Both the position numbers and the translations under genes were made by a program. From Prochlorococcus marinus CUG1415 (lineage in GTDB: Bacteria > Cyanobacteriota > Cyanobacteriia > PCC-6307 > Cyanobiaceae): a stretch of 64,000 nt of DNA. Position 1 is the stretch's first letter. Each line of letters opens with the position of its first letter. The DNA is taken from contig NZ_JAAORL010000001.1 in assembly GCF_017696015.1 (NCBI RefSeq), positions 868,001 through 932,000 on the forward strand, read 5' to 3'. This document shows, piece after piece, positions 10,536 through 19,784 of the stretch. The notes below the pieces were generated by a model. That model was not told the DNA's origin. It did not search any database and saw only the letters and a program-made list of their open reading frames with translations.

Positions 10536-10919
10536 ATGACTATGAATAATCAAATTCAATTGAATGTCTTAGCAGAAAAAATTGAGCTTTGTAATTGTGC
10601 ACCTATGACAGGCTGGTTCAGAGATGGATTTTGCAACTATGACAAAAATGATGGTGGGAATCATTCTATATGTTGTGTAATGGATGATAATTTCCTGAAA
10701 TATAGTAAATCACAAGGTAATGATTTAATAACTCCCATGCCTATTTATTCGTTTCCAGGACTAAAGGATGGAGATCATTGGTGTATTTGTCTTGATAGGT
10801 GGAAGCAAGCATTATTAGACGGACTAGCACCAAAAGTAATATTAGAATCAACAAATATTATAGTCTTAGAATCAGTACCTCTAAAAAAATTGAAAGAATA
10901 TCAATTTAATAAAAAGTAA
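10536..10919 (+). CDS. DUF2237 family protein
   Basis: This 127-residue protein matches the DUF2237 family of unknown function, widespread in bacteria including cyanobacteria. Family features are the cysteine-rich N-terminal motif CNCAPMTGWFRDGFC, CCVMDDNFL in the middle, and GDHWCICLDRWKQAL followed by APKVILESTN. Conserved cysteines suggest metal or redox chemistry, but that is inference. The ATG may be at 10536 or, two codons on, 10542. Confidence 0.85.
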   Translation: MTMNNQIQLNVLAEKIELCNCAPMTGWFRDGFCNYDKNDGGNHSICCVMDDNFLKYSKSQGNDLITPMPIYSFPGLKDGDHWCICLDRWKQALLDGLAPKVILESTNIIVLESVPLKKLKEYQFNKK

Positions 10920-10967
10920 TTACAAATTTATTATTTTTTTTAGAATGATTATGATAACTTTTTTTAA

Positions 10968-11798
10968 ATGAGTTTAGAAATATTTTGGGAAAAAGCATTA
11001 GAACAAACTCGATTATCAATTGATGATGAATCATTATATCCACTCAAAACTGATATTATTACAAGCGATTTATATGAAAAAGATGACTTCATAATTAGAA
11101 AGCTTGATACTTCAAAATTTAATAAAAAAAAACTTTACGGTCCTAAGCAGAATCCATTTAGTCCATGGGAAAAGATACTAGAAATCGACAAAATTGATAA
11201 TAATCATCAATTAATATTAAATAAGTACCCTGTACAAAAAGGGCATATTTTACTAATAACAAATAGTTGGCAACCTCAAAATGGATGGATAGATATTAAT
11301 GATTGGAATGCGATCAAAAAAGTTAATAAAGATACTAGTGGATTATGGTTTTTTAACAGTTCTCCTATTGCAGGAGCAAGTCAACCTCACAGGCATTTTC
11401 AACTTCTACGTAGATCTAAAGATGAGATATCTTGCCCAAGAGAAAAGTGGTTTTTAGAAATGAAATTAGTTAAAGATTGTGATAGTAAGCTTAAAAAGAA
11501 TATTATCGTATCCAAATTTAACTTTTTAGAAAATTCATCATCTCTTTTAGAATTGTATTTAGAATTATGTAAGAAATTAGGACTTGGGGACCCTATTAAG
11601 GATAGAAAACCGAGATATCCATACAATCTTTTAATAACTAATAAATGGATTGCAATTATAAAAAGAAGTAATGATAATATCCATGGATTCAGTATTAACG
11701 GTTTAGGGTTCGCAGGGTATTTACTAGTAACTGAAAAATCGGATATTAATTATTTAAAAAAATTTGGCCCAGAAAAACTTTTAGAATGTTTTGTTTGA
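10968..11798 (+). CDS. Ap4A phosphorylase / ATP adenylyltransferase-like protein (HIT superfamily)
   Basis: This 276-residue protein resembles the diadenosine tetraphosphate phosphorylase II group, which cleaves Ap4A with phosphate to ATP and ADP. The catalytic histidine motif HRHFQ lies at residues 141-145 within GASQPHRHFQLL, and an upstream PVQKGHILLITN matches the family. The C-terminal region RYPYNLLITNKWIAIIKR also fits. The real substrate is not shown by the sequence. It is the last well-conserved gene before the decayed 11.8-13.3 kb patch. Confidence 0.82.
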   Translation: MSLEIFWEKALEQTRLSIDDESLYPLKTDIITSDLYEKDDFIIRKLDTSKFNKKKLYGPKQNPFSPWEKILEIDKIDNNHQLILNKYPVQKGHILLITNSWQPQNGWIDINDWNAIKKVNKDTSGLWFFNSSPIAGASQPHRHFQLLRRSKDEISCPREKWFLEMKLVKDCDSKLKKNIIVSKFNFLENSSSLLELYLELCKKLGLGDPIKDRKPRYPYNLLITNKWIAIIKRSNDNIHGFSINGLGFAGYLLVTEKSDINYLKKFGPEKLLECFV

Positions 11799-11801
11799 AT
11801 A

Positions 11802-11981
11802 CTAATTAATAACTTCAGGTTCTTTATCTCTGCTTATTTGGCTTTCTAGAACTTCTATAGAAGCTGTTACAGAAGCAATCTTACGTTCAAGAGAATCTTT
11901 AATATAATTGAGCATTTCTAATTTCTTATGTTGATAAAAGCTCTTTTTTTCTTTTGATGACTTGAAATAACAATTAAGCAT
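11802..11981 (-). CDS. Small hypothetical protein, 59 aa
   Basis: This complete 59-codon reading frame runs from an ATG at 11981 to a TAG at 11802. The product is basic at its N-terminus (CYFKSSKEKKSFYQHKK) and then forms a probable amphipathic helix (IKDSLERKIASVTASIEVL). There is no signal peptide or membrane segment, and I recognise no family. It converges on the Ap4A-phosphorylase gene with a 3 bp gap, the tight spacing typical here for real genes. Confidence 0.5.
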   Translation of the reverse strand: MLNCYFKSSKEKKSFYQHKKLEMLNYIKDSLERKIASVTASIEVLESQISRDKEPEVIN

Positions 11982-12124
11982 TTTATTATTATTATAAAAA
12001 GATAATTAATTAAATTGGGGCATTGAGATAAGTAGGTTTAGAATTAAAGATAATATTCAATATAGACTTTCAATTGATTTTGAATAAAATTAAATAAATT
12101 CCTTATTATTTAAGAATAAGATTA

Positions 12125-12571
12125 TTGAATATACCTAAAGATTCAAATACTAAATGAATTTCAATAGATTTACCTGAAGGAATAATTTCTAGGTTTGATC
12201 AATTACGATAATAGTGGGGTTATAGAGCTATAGGAGCTGTAAGAAAAGTTATTAACAGAACTTATTCAAGAAGATGATTTTCTACCTAATAGCCAACAGC
12301 TAGAAATAGACTTTAGCGAGAAAAAGAATAATAATGTAAATTTAAAAATTGATGAAAATACTGCATTGCTATTAATTAAATCAGACGTTAAAAAAAGAAG
12401 TTAATGAAATATCTTTAAAATAAAATAGTTTCAAATAACGATCAATATAGAGAAAAAGCTAATTTAAACATAAGCCTTAGAGACGCATCCAAATGCGGAA
12501 GATGTTCAACAGATCAAATGAGGATGATAAATGAAGAATATCAATTCATAAAAAAACTATGGAGGAGATAG
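12125..12571 (+). pseudogene. Decayed ribbon-helix-helix protein gene
   Basis: Three frames read in series give one coherent protein. From a TTG at 12125 the text is NIPKDSNTK, a TGA at 12155, then ISIDLPEGIISRFDQLR, then TAA TAG at 12209-12214, then WGYRAIGAV. One extra base near 12242 shifts the frame to EKLLTELIQEDDFLPNSQQL and on. An extra A in the run near 12390-12396 leads to EVNEISLK and a TAA at 12421. A further one-base shift continues with NISLRDASKCGRCSTDQ and ends KKLWRR at 12571. The ISIDLPEG...RFDQLR...WGYRA part has the pattern of CopG/RHH DNA-binding proteins. The last third could be a separate remnant. Confidence 0.5.
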
Positions 12572-13005
12572 TATACTAATTCTCATATAAGACTAAATAC
12601 AGGTCTACTTATTAGTCTAATATAAGATTAATGTTACTTATTAAATTGCAGGCCTTCATCCATTTATTTATTAGTCCAAATTTAAATAAACATTTATTTT
12701 GAATAAAAAGAAATTAAAATAGAATTTACCGTGTCGAGTTATAAGAAATTTATCTGTATAGCAATTCTTACATGAGACTAACTATTAGTCTAATACCTAG
12801 TCTTAAAATAGAGAAATAAGATAAATAAATCAATTGATTTACTTAGTACATTTTTATTTGAAAACTTCTGTAAACATGAAATTTTATTTAAATTGATTAA
12901 TAAATCAATGAATCATGTCCTCTCTATGTCCAGAGAATAAAGGATGACTATAAATCACTGCTATAAAAGAGTTTTATATCTATTAGTACTGTCTTATAGA
13001 CAGTA
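12572..13005. other. Gene-free stretch with repeated TAGTCT/AGACTA motifs
   Basis: No convincing coding sequence is present in these roughly 430 bp. The stretch holds copies of TAGTCT or its complement AGACTA at 12590, 12613, 12775, 12786 and 12798, with a near copy at 12672. The 12-mer ATTAGTCTAATA occurs twice. A perfect hairpin sits at the right end. The rest is AT-rich sequence without clear structure. It separates the decayed RHH gene from a small exported protein. Confidence 0.5.
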
Positions 13006-13007
13006 CT
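12985..13007. repeat. Perfect 10-bp inverted repeat (hairpin)
   Basis: AGTACTGTCT at 12985-12994 is followed by a TAT loop and its exact complement at 12998-13007. It overlaps the stop codon of the minus-strand gene at 13006, so it could be that gene's 3' hairpin or terminator. However, no T-run follows on either strand. An operator or a site linked to the nearby TAGTCT repeats is an alternative. Confidence 0.6.
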
Positions 13008-13254
13008 ACTTGGATTGAAGCTTTTGAATGGCAGTTTGCTTATCAATACTAGGAACATCACTTAATCCGTTAACATCAAACCAAGAAGCAGTAGCCCAAT
13101 CAAATCCTTCCCCAAAAGTATTATCGGGAGCAGTTATATACCAATGGCATGATGCATCAGGTACATCAATAGAGCATTTCGACCAATCATCTGCCCACTG
13201 AGGGACTTGTACCCAAAGAACAGAAGATAGCAATAGAGACAAAAAATTGATCAT
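13006..13254 (-). CDS. Small exported hypothetical protein, 82 aa
   Basis: The product begins with a short hydrophobic export signal (INFLSLLLSSVLWV) and then a mature domain rich in Trp, Asp and Ser. That domain has two cysteines (KCSIDVPDASCHWY) that could form a disulfide, followed by aromatic segments ending in a short basic tail. I recognise no family. It stands alone between the repeat-rich gap and pheT, with an inverted repeat on its stop codon and more TAGTCT motifs upstream (13321-13350). Confidence 0.65.
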   Translation of the reverse strand: MINFLSLLLSSVLWVQVPQWADDWSKCSIDVPDASCHWYITAPDNTFGEGFDWATASWFDVNGLSDVPSIDKQTAIQKLQSK

Positions 13255-13359
13255 GAGTCATATAATACAACATTAATCAGTTTTACAGGATTATTGCTTA
13301 TCTTATATAAGAATTATGATTAGACTCATTAATAGTCTCAAATAAGACTATCAGTATAG

Positions 13360-15804
13360 TTAATTCCTCAGCTTTGTATTAAAACTATTTTCAACTTTAG
13401 AAATAATGCTTGAGTGTATTGAATTAATATCTGAGTCCAGTAATGTTTTATTTTTATCTCTATAAGATAATCTAAATGTATAGCTTATATAATCCTCCCC
13501 AAGTTTAATATCTTTAAAAACATCTATTAAATATACATCCTCTAAAAGATTTTTTCCTGTTTTTCTTATTTCTGAAGTTATATCGCTAATTAAAAATTCC
13601 TTACTGAAAACAAAATTAATATCCCTTTCCATTTTCGGAACAATTGGGTATTGCTTAAATATTGGAATCCATTTATTTTTTCTTGTACTAGCTCCCAAGA
13701 GGTTAGCTACATTAATGCTAAATAAATAAACTTTTTTTAATGACTTCTTTTCTAGTATTAATTTTGGATGAATTTCTCCAAAATAACCTGCATCTTTACC
13801 CTCAATAATTAATTTTGCTGTTCTTCCTGGATGTAGAAAATCAAATGAGTCAGTAGGTTTATCGTCAATTTTTATATTCAAACATGCTAAGGCTTCCTTT
13901 AACTTTCCTCTAGCCTGATAATAATTAAGATCATTATCCTTATCCGAATTTACCCATTTTCCAAATTTTCTATTGCCATAAATTGCACCATTCAGTACTT
14001 CTTCTTGAATGGACTCAGTATTCTTATGAAAAACATTTCCAATTTCAAATATATAACAACTTGTTTGTCCAGCTTTTATATTCCGGTTTACAATCTCCAA
14101 ATGTTCTTTCCAGATATTATTTCTTAGGCAGCTAGTTTCTAATAACAAAGGATTAGAAATCTTTATAAGTGTTTCTTTATCTTCTGGAACTAGAGAGTAG
14201 CTAAGTACTTCATTAAAACCATTTTCTGTAAACCCATTTTTTACTTTTCTCAATGCCAACTGTTCTGATGACAATTTCCCAGGCTTAATTGGATTAGGAA
14301 GGTTCAAGTCGAATCTGTCATAGCCTATTAATCTCGCAATTTCTTCAATTAAATCTATTTCTCTGATTAAATCTTGTGATCTATTAGGAATTACTGCTAC
14401 ATCCCAGCCATATTCTTTATTCTTTAAAGTACAACCTATGAGTGTTAATTTATCAACTATTTCAGTATCAGATAAATTTCTTTTTTCAAATTGATCGTTA
14501 ATGATTAATGGACCAAGAATTTTATGTATTCGATTTCTACGTAATTTAATAAAAATTTCCTCATCATTTGTTAAATTCGAAGTATTTATCATTGGTAAAT
14601 TAATAGAAAAATATTCTTCTAGAAGATTAATAGCTCTAGTAACTGCAGTTATTGTATTTTTTGATGAAATCCCTTTTTCATATCTACTGCTAGATTCTGT
14701 TCTAATGCCAACCGCCTTTGAAGATTTTCTTATAGTAACTGGATTAAAAACAGCGCCTTCAAGGTAAATAGAAGAGGTAGTATTGGTTACAGAAGTCTCT
14801 AACCCACCTATCACCCCAGCAATAGCAACAGGTTTATCACAACAAGTAATTACTGTAATATTTTCATTTAATTCATAGTTTTTACCATCTAAACATACAA
14901 GGCTTTCATTATCCTTGGCTTTTCGCACAGAGAAGTCTTCAGGAGAAACATCCTTTCCAATTAAATTAGATAGTTTTTCTTTATCAAACGCATGCAAAGG
15001 TTGTCCTTGCTCTAAAAGAATATAGTTTGTTAAATCCACTATAAGATTAATCGATTTTATACCTGATTTTTCTATACGGTCTTTAAGCCATTTTGGCGAT
15101 AATTTATCTCCATTTACTCCATCAATGCAGCTTATTGTATAAATGCAATTAGATTTTATAGCCTCTGGGCAAAGTTTAATTCCCTTAAGTAAATGAATAT
15201 TGTATTTATGGTTTAATTCTGGAAAATTGAATGTGGATTCTAAAAGGGCAGAAATTTCACGGGCTATACCTATAACCGACATTCCGTCAGGTCTATTAGC
15301 TGTAATGGCTAAATCATATATAAAATCATTTAACTGAAGCAATTCAGCCCCTGGAGTGCCAAGTTCATGTTTCAAGGCTAAATCTTCATCAATGATCTCT
15401 ATCCCTTCGCTAGAGTCTTCTAATCCTAATTCCTGCAGAGAGCATATCATTCCTTCACTCATGACACCTCTAATTTCACTTCTTTTAATAGTTAAATCAA
15501 CTGCATTTAATTTCGCACCGACAGTAGCAACATAAACATAAATATTTGGTTTAATATTTCGCGCACCACAGATAATTTGTAAATTCTTTGAAGTACCAAT
15601 ATCGACTTGGCAAATTGAGAGTTTGTCAGATCCTTCGTGTTTTAAAACAGATAAAACCTTACCTAAAACAACACCATTTACATTTTCTGAACAATCTTCT
15701 AATGATTCAACCTCAAATCCACCAATAGACAATTTCTCAGAGAGATCTTCAGGAGTAGAAGTAATTTCTACTAAATTTTTTAACCAATTTTGAGAAACTT
15801 TCAT
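13360..15804 (-). CDS. pheT: Phenylalanyl-tRNA synthetase beta subunit
   Basis: This 814-residue beta chain of the alpha2-beta2 PheRS carries tRNA recognition and editing. The N-terminus MKVSQNWLKNLV is typical. The EMAP/tRNA-binding-like domain (GKVLSVLKHEGSDKLSICQV) lies near residues 47-150, then the B3/B4 editing region and B5 domain, and a C-terminal ferredoxin-fold anticodon-binding domain (FKQYPIVPKMERDINFVF). Length is normal for cyanobacteria. pheS is not in the window. It is divergent from rpmG across about 100 bp. Confidence 0.95.
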   Translation of the reverse strand: MKVSQNWLKNLVEITSTPEDLSEKLSIGGFEVESLEDCSENVNGVVLGKVLSVLKHEGSDKLSICQVDIGTSKNLQIICGARNIKPNIYVYVATVGAKLNAVDLTIKRSEIRGVMSEGMICSLQELGLEDSSEGIEIIDEDLALKHELGTPGAELLQLNDFIYDLAITANRPDGMSVIGIAREISALLESTFNFPELNHKYNIHLLKGIKLCPEAIKSNCIYTISCIDGVNGDKLSPKWLKDRIEKSGIKSINLIVDLTNYILLEQGQPLHAFDKEKLSNLIGKDVSPEDFSVRKAKDNESLVCLDGKNYELNENITVITCCDKPVAIAGVIGGLETSVTNTTSSIYLEGAVFNPVTIRKSSKAVGIRTESSSRYEKGISSKNTITAVTRAINLLEEYFSINLPMINTSNLTNDEEIFIKLRRNRIHKILGPLIINDQFEKRNLSDTEIVDKLTLIGCTLKNKEYGWDVAVIPNRSQDLIREIDLIEEIARLIGYDRFDLNLPNPIKPGKLSSEQLALRKVKNGFTENGFNEVLSYSLVPEDKETLIKISNPLLLETSCLRNNIWKEHLEIVNRNIKAGQTSCYIFEIGNVFHKNTESIQEEVLNGAIYGNRKFGKWVNSDKDNDLNYYQARGKLKEALACLNIKIDDKPTDSFDFLHPGRTAKLIIEGKDAGYFGEIHPKLILEKKSLKKVYLFSINVANLLGASTRKNKWIPIFKQYPIVPKMERDINFVFSKEFLISDITSEIRKTGKNLLEDVYLIDVFKDIKLGEDYISYTFRLSYRDKNKTLLDSDINSIHSSIISKVENSFNTKLRN

Positions 15805-15905
15805 ATATATTTTTTAATCAATGATGATAAAAGAAATGAGTATATCTTCAAAAAAGTTTGTTGAAGATGTACAATAGAAAATTATACAATAAAGTATTAA
15901 TTAAA

Positions 15906-16100
15906 ATGGCCAAAAAAGGGACAAGAGTTGTAGTGACCTTGGAATGTACTGAAGCCAGGACAAGCACAGATCCTAAGAGATCAAATGGTGTCTCAAGATA
16001 TACTACTGAAAAGAATCGTAGAAATACTACTGAAAGATTAGAACTAAAAAAGTTTAATCCTCATTTAAACAGAATGACAATTCATAAAGAAATAAAGTAA
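15906..16100 (+). CDS. rpmG: 50S ribosomal protein L33
   Basis: This 64-residue basic L33 begins [18 protein letters not shown] and has the typical [10 protein letters not shown] segment and basic C-terminus. The open frame extends upstream to 15858, but the extra residues are not L33-like, so I start at the ATG at 15906. It sits 12 bp ahead of rpsR, a pairing common in cyanobacteria and plastids. Confidence 0.95.
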   Translation: MAKKGTRVVVTLECTEARTSTDPKRSNGVSRYTTEKNRRNTTERLELKKFNPHLNRMTIHKEIK

Positions 16101-16112
16101 TCAAATCAAATC

Positions 16113-16334
16113 ATGCCTAATTCAATTTTTAAAAAACAATTATCACCTATCAAACCTGGAGATCCTATTGACTATAAGGATGTAGAACTCCTAAAAAAAT
16201 TCATAACTGAGAGGGGTAAAATTTTACCAAGAAGGATGACTGGATTAACCTCAAAGCAACAAAGAGATCTTACATTAGCTGTAAAAAGAGCCAGAATTGT
16301 AGCTCTTTTACCCTTCGTAAATCCTGAAGGCTAA
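16113..16334 (+). CDS. rpsR: 30S ribosomal protein S18
   Basis: This 73-residue S18 binds 16S rRNA in the platform of the small subunit. The family core is visible in [25 protein letters not shown] and [16 protein letters not shown] (each quoted only in part here). It is cotranscribed with rpmG, and a ribonuclease gene follows 45 bp downstream. Confidence 0.95.
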   Translation: MPNSIFKKQLSPIKPGDPIDYKDVELLKKFITERGKILPRRMTGLTSKQQRDLTLAVKRARIVALLPFVNPEG

Positions 16335-16379
16335 TTTCATATTGAATATAGTTGGCACTATAATTAATATTTCAAATAT

Positions 16380-17564
16380 TTGAAAGATTTAACTAATTTA
16401 AAAACATATATTATTGACTCTGATGATCCACATGAGGTTGATGACGCTATTTCTTTAGAAAAAAAAGAAGGAAATATAAAAAATTTATGGATACATATAA
16501 GTAATCCATGCAAACTCTTTTTGCATGACTCTAATGTTGATTTAGATGCAAGAAGGAGAAATAGCAGTTTATATTTAATTGATCAATATGTCCCAATGCT
16601 ACCAAAAGATATTCTTGAAAAGGCAAATCTAGCTCAAAATAAAGTTTCAGAAACTATTAGTGCAGCAATAGAATTCAATGACGATGGATCAGTAAATAAT
16701 TATGAAATAATTGAAGCAATAATAAAACCAAAATATCAATTAACATATGAAGATGCAAATGAAATATTAGAATTAGAACCTAAAGAAGAAATTGAATTAA
16801 TTGAGATTAAAAATTTATTAGAAAAAAGTATTGACTTCAGAAAGAAACAAGGAGCAATTATTTTTGATAGTCCTAATAGTAAAATTAAATTATATAAGGA
16901 TAAAGTTATACTAAATAAATTAGAGAAAACAATATCACAAATTATAGTTGCAGAATCAATGATATTAATGGGTTATGTTACAAGTTTATTTCTAGATAAA
17001 TATAACTTAGCGGCTGCATTTAGGATTCAGAAATTAAATTGCAATCCATCTGAAATACTTAATAGATACAATGATAGTGAAATTAAATATATAATATTAA
17101 AGCAATATATGGGGAGAAGTTATATAACAACTAAGTCGAGTATCCATGAATCATTAGGCCTTAAAATGTATGTACAATGCACTTCGCCATTAAGAAGATA
17201 CCTTGATTTAATTATACAAAGACAAGTATATAATAAAATTAATAATTATGAACTCCTAAGTATAAATGCAGTCTCTAAGATTATTGATTATTCAAAGGAT
17301 AGACAAACAGAGAATAATAATATTTTTAAAAATGACAAATTTAAGTATTTAACATTATTTTTTAAGAATGAAAAAAAACCTTTCTATAAAATAATATTTG
17401 TTAAGTGGATTAATCATAAAAGAAATATTGCTTTGGTTTATTTCCCAGATTATTCACTAGAAATACTTATTACTCTTTTTGTATCAATAGAAATATATAG
17501 TAATAAAATATATAAAGTTAAATATATTATAAATGATAGTAATCTTTTAGAGTTTATTTATTAA
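16380..17564 (+). CDS. Short RNase II/R-family exoribonuclease
   Basis: This is a 3'-5' exoribonuclease of the RNB family. The active-site segment DSDDPHEVDDA (residues 13-23) keeps three of the four metal aspartates; the second is Glu, as I recall in plastid-type members. The arginine motif TSPLRRY (268-274) is intact. At 394 residues it is short: the N-terminal cold-shock domains are absent and any C-terminal S1 domain is reduced. The start must be TTG at 16380, because an in-frame TAA lies 15 bp upstream with no other usual start. It follows rpsR. Compare the degenerate paralogue at 32273-34495. Confidence 0.85.
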   Translation: MKDLTNLKTYIIDSDDPHEVDDAISLEKKEGNIKNLWIHISNPCKLFLHDSNVDLDARRRNSSLYLIDQYVPMLPKDILEKANLAQNKVSETISAAIEFNDDGSVNNYEIIEAIIKPKYQLTYEDANEILELEPKEEIELIEIKNLLEKSIDFRKKQGAIIFDSPNSKIKLYKDKVILNKLEKTISQIIVAESMILMGYVTSLFLDKYNLAAAFRIQKLNCNPSEILNRYNDSEIKYIILKQYMGRSYITTKSSIHESLGLKMYVQCTSPLRRYLDLIIQRQVYNKINNYELLSINAVSKIIDYSKDRQTENNNIFKNDKFKYLTLFFKNEKKPFYKIIFVKWINHKRNIALVYFPDYSLEILITLFVSIEIYSNKIYKVKYIINDSNLLEFIY

Positions 17565-17632
17565 TAATATAATAAATATAATAGGTTGTTATTAGTTTAA
17601 AAAATATCTGTTAGTATTAGTAAAAATGCTTT

Positions 17633-19177
17633 ATGACTTTTGTCATTACTACCCCTTTATACTATGTTAATGATAAACCTCATTTAGGAAGTGTATATAC
17701 AACAATAATTTGTGACTCAATAGCTAGGTATAAAAGGCTTGTAGGTGAAGATGTTATTTTCATCACAGGTGTTGATGAACATGGTTTAAAAATACAAAGA
17801 ACAGCTAATGAAAAGGGTATTGAACCAAAATCACATTGTGATGAAATCTCAGAAATCTTTAATATTAATTGGAAAAATTGGAATATAACCTTTGATAAAT
17901 TTATAAGGACAAGCTCAAAAAATCATGAAGTTGTTGTTAATGAATTTTATGAAAGAGTAAAAGCATCAGATGATATCTATATGGGAGTACAAAAAGGTTG
18001 GTACTGTGTCGGTTGTGAAGAATTTAAAGACAATCCAGAAAACTCATCAACATACAAGTGTCCCATACATCAAAAAAATCTAGAATGGAAAAATGAAGAG
18101 AATCTCTTTTTTAAGCTTTCGAAATATCAAAAAGAAATTGAGAAAATAATCAACGAACCTTCTTTTATAGAGCCAATAGAAAGAAAGAATGAAATTATAA
18201 ATTTTGTTTCTAGAGGTTTAAAGGATTTTTCAATTTCAAGAACAAATGTCTCATGGGGAATTCCTGTCCCTGGTTATGATAATCATACCTTTTATGTATG
18301 GTTTGATGCTTTACTTGGATATGTAAGTGCCATTAGTTCTGAAGCAAAAGATCAATCATTAGAAAAATCAATTAATGGAGGATGGCCAGCTGATGTTCAT
18401 TTAATTGGTAAAGATATACTTAGGTTCCATGCTGTATATTGGCCTGCAATGCTCATTTCTGCCAATATGAAAGTCCCTAAAAAAGTTTTTGGCCACGGGT
18501 TCCTTACAAGAGAGGGGCAAAAAATGGGCAAAAGCTTGGGAAATGTACTCGACCCTGACTTATTGCTTTCAAAATATGGAAATGATCCTGTAAGGTGGTA
18601 CCTCATTAAAGACATATCACTAGGAAATGATGGAGATTTTCAAGATAAGAGATTTGTTGACATTATCAATAATGACTTAGCTAATACAATTGGTAATTTA
18701 TTAAATAGAACATCATCTATGTCTAGAAAATGGTTTGATAATAAAGTGCCAAATAATGAAAAAATTCTAAGTGAAAATAAATTAGAGGATTATGCCAAAA
18801 TTGCAGTTGAAAACTATATGCATAATTTTGATATCTACAAATTAGATCTAGCCGCTAATGAAGTGCTTAGCCTAGCAATTAATACAAATTTATATTTGAA
18901 TGATAATCAGCCATGGATGTTAATAAAAGAGAATGATAATATACCTCTAGTAAAAAAAATTATTTATAACGTATTAGAAAGTACCCGAATAATAGGATTA
19001 TTATTACTACCTTTATTGCCCGAATTATCTTCAAGAATTAATGAACAACTGGGTTCTATATACAGAGAGGAAATTCCTTGGAAACAACAATTAAGTTGGG
19101 GATTATTAGTTAGTAACTCAAGTCTTCCTAAACCCACTCCAATCATTAATAAACTGGAGTATGAGCAACATTTATAG
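17633..19177 (+). CDS. metG: Methionyl-tRNA synthetase
   Basis: This 514-residue class I synthetase charges tRNA-Met. It has a HIGH-like HLGS near residue 19 (TTPLYYVNDKPHLGSV) and a zinc-knuckle region with CVGC and a later CPIH. The KMSKS-type loop is KMGKS at 297-301, and a C-terminal helical anticodon-binding domain follows. There is no C-terminal dimerisation domain, as in many short bacterial forms. It overlaps the lptC-like gene by 17 bp. Confidence 0.95.
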   Translation: MTFVITTPLYYVNDKPHLGSVYTTIICDSIARYKRLVGEDVIFITGVDEHGLKIQRTANEKGIEPKSHCDEISEIFNINWKNWNITFDKFIRTSSKNHEVVVNEFYERVKASDDIYMGVQKGWYCVGCEEFKDNPENSSTYKCPIHQKNLEWKNEENLFFKLSKYQKEIEKIINEPSFIEPIERKNEIINFVSRGLKDFSISRTNVSWGIPVPGYDNHTFYVWFDALLGYVSAISSEAKDQSLEKSINGGWPADVHLIGKDILRFHAVYWPAMLISANMKVPKKVFGHGFLTREGQKMGKSLGNVLDPDLLLSKYGNDPVRWYLIKDISLGNDGDFQDKRFVDIINNDLANTIGNLLNRTSSMSRKWFDNKVPNNEKILSENKLEDYAKIAVENYMHNFDIYKLDLAANEVLSLAINTNLYLNDNQPWMLIKENDNIPLVKKIIYNVLESTRIIGLLLLPLLPELSSRINEQLGSIYREEIPWKQQLSWGLLVSNSSLPKPTPIINKLEYEQHL

Positions 19178-19784
19178 ATTAATAATTTTCCTTCCATTAC
19201 TTGTGCTTGGTTGTGCCCCAACTGTATTTGAAGAAAAAAAAGTAATACAAAAAATAGACAGTTTTGATATGAATATTTTCTCTAAAAGTGGAGATAAAAT
19301 ATATTCAATTTCCAGTCCAAATTCAAGTTATGACAATATTGAATTAAAATTCGATTTAAAAAAACCTATCATAAATATTTTCAATGGGGAAGAAACTAAA
19401 TATATTATTAGTTCAGAAGAATCTACTTTATCAGACAACAATAAACTCCTAAAATTGAAAGGGAATGTTAAATTAAAAACTCTTAAGAAAGATGAGGATA
19501 TTTTATATGCAGATAATTTTATTTGGAATATAGAAAAAACTAACTATCTATTAGAGGGTAATATAAGATTTGAGAATCAAAATATTATCTTGAATTCTGG
19601 AAAAGCCAAGTTGGGACCAGATAATATAATTGAATTTTTCAATCCAGTAAAATACATAATAAAGGATGAAAATAAAGAGAATAAATATGAAATAAAGTCA
19701 GAAAACGCCTACTACAATCTAAACACAGATTCAGTAAGTTTTAAATCAAATGAAAAAAGAGTTAAATCAATAATTTATTTTTAA
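19161..19784 (+). CDS. lptC: LptC-like LPS-export lipoprotein
   Basis: This 207-residue protein has a lipoprotein signal with lipobox LVLGC (Cys near residue 18). The mature domain is mostly beta-strands with alternating polar residues, and repeated segments such as ESTLSDNNKLLKLKGNVKL fit the OstA/LptC fold that carries lipopolysaccharide across the periplasm. It starts inside the end of metG and converges on the next gene with a 4 bp overlap. The LptC assignment is by pattern rather than by a diagnostic residue. Confidence 0.75.
   Translation: MSNIYRLIIFLPLLVLGCAPTVFEEKKVIQKIDSFDMNIFSKSGDKIYSISSPNSSYDNIELKFDLKKPIINIFNGEETKYIISSEESTLSDNNKLLKLKGNVKLKTLKKDEDILYADNFIWNIEKTNYLLEGNIRFENQNIILNSGKAKLGPDNIIEFFNPVKYIIKDENKENKYEIKSENAYYNLNTDSVSFKSNEKRVKSIIYF

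Noticed and set aside
15858-15905. Longer N-terminus for ribosomal protein L33
   Set aside because: The extra 16 residues do not resemble L33; the canonical MAKKGTR start is at 15906.
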